Shown: piece after piece, positions 8,452 through 16,156 of the stretch | Position numbering within the stretch: position 1 is the first letter of the stretch | How the letters are laid out: each line of letters opens with the position of its first letter | NCBI GenBank assembly: GCA_028821405.1 | Contig: JAPPGK010000050.1 | Span: 1 to 64,000, forward strand | Source: Gammaproteobacteria bacterium | Lineage (GTDB): Bacteria; Pseudomonadota; Gammaproteobacteria; Pseudomonadales; Azotimanducaceae | Direction: 5' to 3' | Length of the DNA stretch: 64,000 nucleotides | Program-made: the position numbers and the translations under genes | Notes under the pieces: generated by a model | Database searches by the model: none | What the model was told of the DNA's origin: nothing | The model's input: only the letters and a program-made list of their open reading frames with translations

Positions 8452-10896
8452 CTACTCCGCCACGACCTGGTCGGCGAGCGCGGCTTCCGTTTCGACGAAT
8501 CGACGGTAGCGGCCGTCGGGGGTCGCCATGAGTTCGTCGTGGTTGCCCTGTTCGACGATCCGCCCGCCCTCCAGGTAGAGAATCCGATGCGCTTGGCGAA
8601 TGGTCGAGATTCGATGGGTGATGAGGAAAATTGCCCGACGACGCTGTCCGTCGGCGCCGCGTGCCCAGTCGTCCAGGCGGTTCAGGACCCGGTGCTCGGT
8701 CGCCGCGTCCAATGCTGCCGTGGGTTCGTCGAGGATCAGGATCTGGGCGTCCTTCGCGATGGCCCGGGCGATGGATAGCCGCTGACGCTGGCCGGTCGAT
8801 AGCTTCCCGCCCCGGTCGCCAAGCAAGGTGTCGAGCCCATCGGGGAGGCCCGCCACGTAGTCGTCGACGCAGGACACGTAGGCGGCTTGGCGGATCTGCT
8901 CGTCGGTGGCGTCCGGCGCCGCGTAGCGCAGGTTGTCGCGTACGCTCAAGGCGAACAGCACGTTTTCCTGCAAGGCGATCGAGACGTTGCGTCGCAGGCT
9001 TTCGACATCGATCCGGCAGAGATCGACGCCGTCGATGGCGATGCTGCCGGCGTCGGGATCGAACAGCCGGGTGAGGAGCGCCATCAGCGTGCTCTTGCCC
9101 GATCCGGTTGGCCCGACGATGGCCGTGATTTCGCCAAGCCGGGCGGTGAAGCTCGCATCGCGCAGTACCGGCCGGTCGGCTTGGTAGGCGAACGCCACCC
9201 CGTCGAACCGAATGTCGCTGGCGACAGCCGGCATCGGCACCGCGTCGGGGGCGTTCACGACGTCGGGTTCGATGTCGAGGATCTCGAACACCCGGTCGAG
9301 TCCCATGGCCATGTCCTGGGCGTTGGTCCACTGCCGCAACACCCCGCCGACGACATTGCTGCCGCTTATCAGTTCATCGCGGGCCCATTGGAACGCACCG
9401 AGGTTCCAGCGCACGAAACTCAGGCCCACGAGGCCGATCAGCACGGCGGCGAACGCTTCCCGGTTCTCGGCGGCCCAGACCGCCATGAAGAACTCGCCGG
9501 CGAGCAGGATCGTCCCGGCGAAGGTGAACATGATGATCGAGACGCCGGCGACCAGCGACCGGACGCGGTACGCCGCGTTGAAGGCCACCACCGAATCGAC
9601 TTCGAAGCGCCGCTGTTCCGCGTCCTCGGCGCTGCAGGCCTTGATGACGCGCATCGCGCCGAGCACCTCCTGGGTGCGCGAGGTCAGGTCCGAATTGGTC
9701 TCCCGCGCGGTGAGCGAGCGCGACCGGACGCGCCGGGAGAACCACCGCCCCCAGAGAACCGCGATGACGGCGATCGTCGCTCCCATCAGTCCGAGCATGG
9801 GGTCGAGCGCCGCGATGAAGGTGATCGTCGTGGCGTAGGTCGTTGCCTGGGTCGCGACGGACACCAGCATGCCGACGATGGCGGTTACCTGCGCGCTGTC
9901 CTGGTAGATCCGGTAGACCGAATCCCCGACCCGATGGTCGCCGTGGTAGCGCAGGGACAACTGATGCCAGCGCTCCACCAAGGCGAGGCGGAGGTCCTGG
10001 TTGATGCGCTGCAGTATCCAGACGTTGTAGTAGGGCAGCCCATAGGCGAGGGGGAAGGTGAGTGTCCCAATGGCGACGACGAACACCATGTAGATCCACT
10101 GCAGTTCCCGGCGCTCGGCGAGCGTCAACGCTTGCGTGGCACCACTGCCCAGGTCTTCCCGTCCGATGAAGTCGGCGAGGAATGGCGTGAGCGGCTCGGC
10201 CTGCAGGATGGACTGGTTCAAGAGGTCGATCGTGAACAGTCCGGTAACGAGCCCCGTCAGGGTGCTGAGCCAATACAGGGCGTAGTAGTAGACGAGGTGG
10301 CAACCCACGCGCACCCGTATCCGGAACACCCCGTGGGCGCGACGGAAGTGCACGAGCCACAGACCCAATGCCGCAACGGTCACGAGCGCTACGGCAACAT
10401 TGTCCCGTGCGCCCTCCACCGCCAGCACGGCGAACAGGTTGGCGAGCAAGGCGACCGAGACGAGGATCGCGACGGCGGCAGCCAGCAAGCGGGTCGGGTC
10501 CCGCTGCCACGTCGAGACGATGACGACCCAGCTTGCGGCGGCCATCACGACCATGGCCGCGACAAGGAGGTCGTATTGCCAGTTGACGCCGATGGGCAGC
10601 CAGCCGGCAAAGGGCCCGGCGAGGGCGAGCAGCGTCACGAGGATCGGGGCGTAGCCGAAGCTCCAGTCCGAGTGCTTGGCACCGTTGGTGGCGATGGGCA
10701 GTGCGCGTTCCCGCCAGGTTCCCACCACCATGGGTTTCAGCCATGGCCAGGTGCGCAGCATGATGCGGACAACGTCGGTGAACCCCCGCCCGTCGGCGTC
10801 GTCCGCGCGGTACCGATCCGGCGGCAGGGGCGCTTCGCCCCAAAGCGGCAGAGCACCGACCCGTTGGGCGTCGCCTGCGGACGATGTGGGTTTCAC
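8452..10896 (-). CDS. ABC exporter half-transporter with extra N-terminal helices
   Basis: About 814 residues from GTG 10896 (the frame stays open further upstream but would overlap the PhyH gene). The first 220 residues hold about four additional hydrophobic helices ahead of the normal six-helix exporter TMD. The NBD is intact: Walker A GPTGSGKST (about 595), Q-loop ALQENV, signature LSTGQ (about 699), Walker B ILILDE (about 719-724) and H-loop LITHRIS. It is translated just before the truncated ABC gene and after PhyH (20-bp gap). The export substrate is unknown; the SDR and PhyH genes in the same operon suggest a modified lipid or secondary metabolite (inference). Confidence 0.85.
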   Translation of the reverse strand: MKPTSSAGDAQRVGALPLWGEAPLPPDRYRADDADGRGFTDVVRIMLRTWPWLKPMVVGTWRERALPIATNGAKHSDWSFGYAPILVTLLALAGPFAGWLPIGVNWQYDLLVAAMVVMAAASWVVIVSTWQRDPTRLLAAAVAILVSVALLANLFAVLAVEGARDNVAVALVTVAALGLWLVHFRRAHGVFRIRVRVGCHLVYYYALYWLSTLTGLVTGLFTIDLLNQSILQAEPLTPFLADFIGREDLGSGATQALTLAERRELQWIYMVFVVAIGTLTFPLAYGLPYYNVWILQRINQDLRLALVERWHQLSLRYHGDHRVGDSVYRIYQDSAQVTAIVGMLVSVATQATTYATTITFIAALDPMLGLMGATIAVIAVLWGRWFSRRVRSRSLTARETNSDLTSRTQEVLGAMRVIKACSAEDAEQRRFEVDSVVAFNAAYRVRSLVAGVSIIMFTFAGTILLAGEFFMAVWAAENREAFAAVLIGLVGLSFVRWNLGAFQWARDELISGSNVVGGVLRQWTNAQDMAMGLDRVFEILDIEPDVVNAPDAVPMPAVASDIRFDGVAFAYQADRPVLRDASFTARLGEITAIVGPTGSGKSTLMALLTRLFDPDAGSIAIDGVDLCRIDVESLRRNVSIALQENVLFALSVRDNLRYAAPDATDEQIRQAAYVSCVDDYVAGLPDGLDTLLGDRGGKLSTGQRQRLSIARAIAKDAQILILDEPTAALDAATEHRVLNRLDDWARGADGQRRRAIFLITHRISTIRQAHRILYLEGGRIVEQGNHDELMATPDGRYRRFVETEAALADQVVAE

Positions 10897-10916
10897 GACG
10901 TGCGTCCGACGTCGTG

Positions 10917-11663
10917 CTACACCAATGCCTTGAGATTCGCCGGCAGCCGGTCCACGTCGGCTTTGGGCAACCCGCAGTAGTGGCCGTCGAGCTGCCGGAG
11001 CCAAGAACAACTGTAGTAGAGGTTCAACGCCCGCCGACACCGGTCCTTCGTCGTGTTGGGCCCGCGACCGTGCCAGACGGCGCCGTTGAACATCAGGATC
11101 GAGCCCGCCTCCATCTCCACCGTCACGAAGTCGTGGTCCGGTTCGAGTGTCTTGCCCCAGTGATGGCTTCGGGGCACCACCCGCGTGGCGCCGTTGGCCA
11201 CGGTGAACGGATCGATGGCCAGCAGCGTGTTCACCGCGAGCGGTTGATGTGGACGGGGAATCGGGAAGAAGCCGTCGTCTTGGTGCAGGGTCCGGATGTC
11301 TTCACCCGGCTGGACGTCCTTGATCATCGCGGTGGACAGTTGAATATCCCGGAATGCGCCGCCGTAGTAGCCGACATTGGTGTGCTTCGAGGCGACGAGA
11401 ACGCCGCGGACTACCGCCAGGATGGTTGGATGCACGATGATGTCGTCAAACGCCCGGCTGGACCGGAACAGCCCCTTGAACATCCGTCCCTTGGCCCGCC
11501 TGCCGTTCAAGCCGGGCTGGTTCGGGGTCGGATGCAATAGCGCCTCGCTGTCGTCGGCGAGACGTGCGAGCCGGTCCTCGTCGATCAGGTTCGGAATGAC
11601 CGCGAAGCCCTCGGTTCCAATCCGCTGGATCGCCGCGTCGATGCTGGGTGTTATGGCATCCAT
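10917..11663 (-). CDS. Phytanoyl-CoA dioxygenase (PhyH) family protein
   Basis: 248 residues. A double-stranded beta-helix Fe(II)/2-oxoglutarate oxygenase of the PhyH family. The iron facial triad is visible as HxD in TLHQDDGFFP (about residues 126-128) and the distal His in AVWHGRGPNT, followed by the 2OG-binding Arg in RRALNLYYS. Typical length for the family. It lies 2 bp after the SDR gene and 20 bp before the ABC gene, so it belongs to a four-gene minus-strand operon. The substrate is not predictable. Confidence 0.88.
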   Translation of the reverse strand: MDAITPSIDAAIQRIGTEGFAVIPNLIDEDRLARLADDSEALLHPTPNQPGLNGRRAKGRMFKGLFRSSRAFDDIIVHPTILAVVRGVLVASKHTNVGYYGGAFRDIQLSTAMIKDVQPGEDIRTLHQDDGFFPIPRPHQPLAVNTLLAIDPFTVANGATRVVPRSHHWGKTLEPDHDFVTVEMEAGSILMFNGAVWHGRGPNTTKDRCRRALNLYYSCSWLRQLDGHYCGLPKADVDRLPANLKALV

Positions 11664-11665
11664 CG

Positions 11666-12442
11666 TTATTGCCAGAACCGGTCGGACCTGAACCAGGCGC
11701 GTACCGGCACGAGTTCACCGGTGATCGCCCGTGCTGCGTCGGACGCCAGGAAGCGGGCCATCTTGGCGACGTCTTCCGGCCCCGGCGGCAATTCCAGGTG
11801 CGGCACGGGACTGCCGTCGTCATTGGTGTCGGAGGGAATCGCCCCGTGACGCTTCATGGCGTCGGTGGCGATGAGACCGGGCGCGATGCAGTTCACATTG
11901 ATGCTGTGCCGCGCCCACATGTAGGCGAGATTGTTGGTCAGGCTGATCATGCCGGCCTTCGCAGCCGAGTAGTGCAGCATGTAGGGGTTGCCCTTCGTGC
12001 CCGCGGTGGAGGAGATGTTGATGATGTTGCCGCGCTTCTGCTCGATCATCTGCTTGCCGGCGGCGATGCAGCAGAGGAACGTGCCGGTCAGGTTGAAGTC
12101 GATCAAGCGAACCCAATCGTCGTAGGGCGTCTCCTCCGGCTGGCGCATCCGTGCACCGCCGCCGGCATTGTTCACCATGACGTCCAGCCGACCGAATTCC
12201 GCGACGGTCCGGGTGATCAACTCGTCGACCTGGTCCGGCACGGTGATGTCGGTCGCGACCGCGAGCGCGCGGCCGCCGTCGCCGGTGATCCTTGCGACGA
12301 CGCCGTCGATGCGCTCCTGACTGCGGCTCGCCACCACGACGGCGGCGCCTGCGCGGGCGAATTCGAGCGAAATATGCGTGCCTATGCCGCCAGCGCCGCC
12401 AGTGACGATGGCGACCTTGTTCTCGAGTTCATAGTCGGACAT
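11666..12442 (-). CDS. Short-chain dehydrogenase/reductase (SDR)
   Basis: 258 residues. Classical SDR: cofactor loop TGGAGGIGTH near residue 15, DIT acidic contact, NNAGGG motif, catalytic Ser in NISSTAGT and the catalytic YSAAK. The C-terminal consensus is unusual (the family's usual VDGG near the C-terminus is replaced by VRAWFRSDRFWQ), so the last segment may have diverged. It is the first gene of the SDR-PhyH-ABC-ABC operon and presumably oxidises or reduces an alcohol/ketone on the same compound as PhyH (inference). Confidence 0.88.
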   Translation of the reverse strand: MSDYELENKVAIVTGGAGGIGTHISLEFARAGAAVVVASRSQERIDGVVARITGDGGRALAVATDITVPDQVDELITRTVAEFGRLDVMVNNAGGGARMRQPEETPYDDWVRLIDFNLTGTFLCCIAAGKQMIEQKRGNIINISSTAGTKGNPYMLHYSAAKAGMISLTNNLAYMWARHSINVNCIAPGLIATDAMKRHGAIPSDTNDDGSPVPHLELPPGPEDVAKMARFLASDAARAITGELVPVRAWFRSDRFWQ

Positions 12443-12570
12443 GCGGTTTCCTTGGGGTGGGTGGCCGAGGGCGCCATGGACGCGATCAGCCTTGGATTGT
12501 CGCGCAATCGCTTCAGGCCCGTGGCCCCGTGCCGGGGAAGTTCACCCACTTTCGGCGGGGCCTCCAATGG

Positions 12571-13938
12571 TCAGCCGGCTTCCGAGGGGGTTTCCTCCTC
12601 GGGTATTTCAGCACGGTAGAACTGGAATGACCTTCCGCGCGGCGCCGGGAACAGCGACTTGGTCAGCGCAATGCCGGGCCATTGCGACTCCACGAAAGAA
12701 GCCGCGAGTACCAGGATGCCGAGATTGCGCAAGCGGTCGTAGGTGAGCACCCGGACATCGTCGAAATCGAACTGACCCTTGATGGCCTGGTTGGTCTGGA
12801 TCGCGTCCCAATAGGACAGGAACGACCACACGAAATCCCCGATGACCCTTCGGTTTCGGGGCATTGGCTCGGTGGTCAGGACCACGAACGGATCCAAGTC
12901 GGAGGCGGCTGGGCGCGGTTCGCCTGCCATGCCTTTCACCGCCACCAGCCACAATGGTTTGGCGGGGCTCGCAGGCAGCCTCACCGGCAATGCGCCGAAA
13001 TGCACGAACAGTCCGATATCGACATCGGATTGATGCTTGTAGAGGGTCACGCCGTAGGGCGTCTCACAGGACTCGCCGAGTTCGCGCGCCGTGGTTTCCA
13101 AGCGTCCGTGCAGCAGCGGGAAGTCCCCGGGCACGCGTGCCGCGAATCGGCAGTTCGTGGCGGCGGCGAGCAGCTCGGGCAGTCCGCGTTGCTTTGCCAG
13201 GAGTTCGACGGAGTGCCTCATGAGGGACTGTTTGGGTTGGAGCAATCCGACGGTGTCGATGGCGAACAGGCATCGGCGCTGGCAGGCGGTGTCGACCCGC
13301 TGGACGAGGTCGAGAATCTCGTCGGATTCGGATTTGAACGCGGGGGCATTCGGCGAAAACAAGGTCTGGGCAAGCGGTGTCACGACCTGGTTGTCCCAAG
13401 CGCTTATTGCATGGTTGGGGTCGGGTTCGCTGCCCATTTGCCGTGCGAGTTCCTGGTAACGCTGTAGCGGACCACCGTGGACGTCCCACCCGAAGATCTC
13501 GCAGACATGGTAGCCACGGTTGGCCCTGTGCTTCGGCCGGGCGTCATCCGAGAGCTTGCCGTCCGGTAACGGCGAGTTCACGTACTCCATCTTCTCGGCA
13601 TAGGGCTTCACCACTTCGAAGAGGTCGATCACGAGCAACGCGTTGTCGCGCACGACGCCGACGCCTTCGGCAAGCAGGTTATCGGCAACCACGTCCCCTA
13701 CGCGGGCGTTGCCGAGATTTCGGCTTAGGCGTTTGTGCGTCGCATGCGTTGGAATCGACTCGCCGAGCGCACGGGCGATCTCGGTCAGCCGGACAGAGCC
13801 CGAGATCAACATGCCGAGAAGCATGTCGTCGACGAATCGGCGCCCCACCTTCCCGAGTCCGGCCGACAACGTCGCGCCGATCGCATGCACCTTGCTGTGC
13901 AGCATTCCGATGTCGAAGTCCTGCGGGTTGCGGGGCAT
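12571..13938 (-). mobile_element. Probable DDE (IS4-like) transposase gene
   Basis: 455 residues. An N-terminal helical DNA-binding region with LTEIARALGE and THKRLSRNL precedes a DDE-type core. ALLVIDLFEVVKPYAEKMEY gives the first Asp in the style of IS4-like transposases, and the C-terminal FVWSFLSYWDAIQTNQAIKG with the YDRLRNLGILVLAA helix resembles the Glu-bearing end of the fold. The frame is intact. I could not find convincing terminal inverted repeats or target duplications around it, so the element's limits are not defined. It separates the ABC operon from the TonB/CRTAC1 region. Confidence 0.7.
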
Positions 13939-14049
13939 CCGTGGCGGCTGTCGGGCAGTGGTATTTCATTGTCGAGGGTTGACGACCGCATGGCAACTCG
14001 CCAGCTCGCGCAACCGGGCACTTGGGGGAGCTCCGACATGGGTGTGCCC

Positions 14050-14079
14050 CACAGCACCTCACAGCAACTCACAGCAACC
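14050..14079. repeat. 10-bp tandem repeat, three copies
   Basis: ACAGCACCTC, ACAGCAACTC and ACAGCAACCC follow each other directly, upstream of the transposase start and of the divergent 14204 gene. No function can be assigned. Confidence 0.5.
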
Positions 14080-14203
14080 CTGCTACGTTGACAACGCATC
14101 GAATCAGGCGTAGTAGGCAACCAATAGTGCACGGGACCACGGGGTTTGATCGCCTGACTAAACGCGCTTTGGGATCTACCCGCAACGCGTTTTCGACGTA
14201 GTT

Positions 14204-15877
14204 ATGGCGGGTGAGAGGCGAGCACGCCGGGCAGCACTGTCGGGGGCGCTGCTAGCCGTCGCGTCAGCAAGTCTCTTTGCTTGCGGAGGGGGCGGCGGAG
14301 GCGGTAGCGCACCGCCGCCGGAGCCCCCGCAACCCGTCCCACCAACACCCACACCAACCCCGGTCATCGGCACGGCAACGTTTCTGGATCGAACTCGAGA
14401 CGTTGGGCTCGATTACTTCATCGAGGATGTTGGCACCGACCACGACTCGACCAACAAGGACGGCGTCCGGGAGGGTGGTGGCCTGGCCTTGGTCGACATC
14501 GACAACGACGGAGGACTCGAGCTCTATGTCGCCCACGGGCGGAACGCCAAGGGCCGGCTCTTCGATCATGTCGACGGTCGTTTCGTCCGGGTCGAGGACA
14601 ACCGGGGTATCGCGCCGCAGGAGATCGAACGGGCCGGGTACTTCGTCGACCTCGATGCCGACGGACACAAGGACTTCGTCTCGGTTCAGCAACGCACCAT
14701 CGAGGTATTCCGAAACGACGGAGACGGTCGGTTCGTTGAAGCCACGGAGCAGTCGAACATCCGCCACGCCCGGTCGACTTTCTCCATGGCCGCGGCGGAC
14801 ATTGATCTCGATGGCGACTTGGACGTCTTCTTCTCCCACTGGGACAGTGTGGCGGCGGTCGGCGAGGTGCTGACCGAATACTTGTGGCAGAACAATGGCC
14901 ACGGCGTCTTCGTGGACATCAGCGACAGCGTGGCAATCCGTGCCGAGCCGTTCGAGCGGAGGCCGGATTTCTTCGGAGAGTTTTCATTCACGCCGACCTT
15001 CGCCGACATCGACGACGACGGGTACCCGGACATGCTGCTCGCCAGCGATGCCGGGACCAGCCAGGTGCTCCGCAACGAGGCGGGGATCCGGTTCGTGGAC
15101 GCGACGACCGAGGTGATCGACGACAAGAACGGCATGGGAGGCACCGTGGCCGACTACGACCGCGACGGCGACCTCGACTGGTTCGTGTCGAGCATTCACA
15201 ACGGGGACGACAACGATGTCGGCTCCGACACCGGCAATCGCCTCTATCGGAACATGGATGGCCTGGGGAACTTCGAGGACGCCACCGACGAGGCCAACGT
15301 ACGCAACGGCGACTGGGGCTGGGGAAGCTGCTTTGCGGACTTCGACAACGACGGACACGCGGACCTGTTCCACACGAACGGGTACCCGGACGTCGACGAA
15401 CGCTATGCGAACGATCTATCGCGCCTGTTCATGTCCAACGGCGACGGCAGTTTCTCGGAGCGCGCATTCTCGTCGGGCATCACCCACGACGGCCAAGGCC
15501 GCGGGACCGTGTGCGCGGACTACAACGACGACGGCAGGGTCGACATCCTTGTCGCAACCAGCGGCAAAGCGCCGACGGTGTACGAGAACGTCACGGACAA
15601 CGAGCACCACTACCTCGCAATCGATCTGGTCGGATTGGCCGCGAACCGCGATGCCGTCGGTGCCCGGGTCAGTGTCGAAACGGTTTCGGGAACCCAACTC
15701 CAGGAGGTCCAGCTCGGTACGTGGTACCTGTCCCAAGGCCCTGCGACGCTGCACTTCGGGTTGGGTTTGGACGACGAGGTGGACAACGTCGAGGTGCGGT
15801 GGCCGGGGTCGGGTTTGCCGCGCAGCACGCTTCGGAACGTGGCCGTCGACCAGCGCATCACCATCGAGCACCCGTGA
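14204..15877 (+). CDS. CRTAC1-family FG-GAP/VCBS lipoprotein with ASPIC/UnbV domain
   Basis: 557 residues. A lipoprotein signal with lipobox LFAC (Cys near 27) is followed by a Gly/Pro/Thr-rich linker (about 28-55). Calcium-binding FG-GAP/VCBS-type repeats follow, e.g. DIDNDGGLELYVA, DLDADGHKDF, DIDLDGDLDVFF, DFDNDGHADLF, which predict a beta-propeller. The C-terminal AIDLVG ... DAVGARVSVET ... HFGLG ... VEVRWPGSG is the ASPIC/UnbV domain. Family members are secreted or outer-membrane proteins; their biochemical role is poorly known. A TonB receptor gene follows, and the same pairing is repeated at 20759-25668. Confidence 0.88.
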   Translation: MAGERRARRAALSGALLAVASASLFACGGGGGGGSAPPPEPPQPVPPTPTPTPVIGTATFLDRTRDVGLDYFIEDVGTDHDSTNKDGVREGGGLALVDIDNDGGLELYVAHGRNAKGRLFDHVDGRFVRVEDNRGIAPQEIERAGYFVDLDADGHKDFVSVQQRTIEVFRNDGDGRFVEATEQSNIRHARSTFSMAAADIDLDGDLDVFFSHWDSVAAVGEVLTEYLWQNNGHGVFVDISDSVAIRAEPFERRPDFFGEFSFTPTFADIDDDGYPDMLLASDAGTSQVLRNEAGIRFVDATTEVIDDKNGMGGTVADYDRDGDLDWFVSSIHNGDDNDVGSDTGNRLYRNMDGLGNFEDATDEANVRNGDWGWGSCFADFDNDGHADLFHTNGYPDVDERYANDLSRLFMSNGDGSFSERAFSSGITHDGQGRGTVCADYNDDGRVDILVATSGKAPTVYENVTDNEHHYLAIDLVGLAANRDAVGARVSVETVSGTQLQEVQLGTWYLSQGPATLHFGLGLDDEVDNVEVRWPGSGLPRSTLRNVAVDQRITIEHP

Positions 15878-16092
15878 ACGCGCTTCCTCGGGTCGTGGCG
15901 AGTGACGCCTTGCTTGGGGTCGTGTGCTGCGGGGGTGGGGCTGAAGTGGCGGGAGCACGGCCCCGGGTCCACGCTACGCGCGTCGAAGGGCTATCGACAG
16001 ACTGCAAGGTGGGCATCCGTCATGCTCTGGGCGTTGGGTGACTTTTTTGGGTGAACTCCCATGCTTGGGTGTTCGCGCCGTGCTTTCCCTCG

Positions 16093-16121
16093 TTGACACC
16101 GGGCTGAGGCAGGCGTACTAA
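16093..16121 (+). promoter_or_regulatory. Predicted sigma-70 promoter of the first TonB receptor
   Basis: A perfect -35 TTGACA (16093-16098) and -10-like TACTAA (16116-16121) are separated by 17 bp, about 35 bp before the GTG start. The paralogous receptor gene has the same CGTTGACACC box with a 17-bp spacer at 22651, which supports it as a conserved element. Confidence 0.6.
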
Positions 16122-16156
16122 GGAACCTCACGGGATTGACATTTTGGAGAGGGAAA

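Noticed and set aside
8887-10980. Very long plus-strand open frame (697 codons) opposite the ABC exporter
   Set aside because: Antisense shadow of a GC-rich gene; the composition is Arg/Gly/Asp-rich with no recognisable domain, while the opposite strand has all ABC motifs.
12440-14200. Terminal inverted repeats of the transposase-bearing element
   Set aside because: No pair of matching ends was convincing by eye, so no element boundaries are given.
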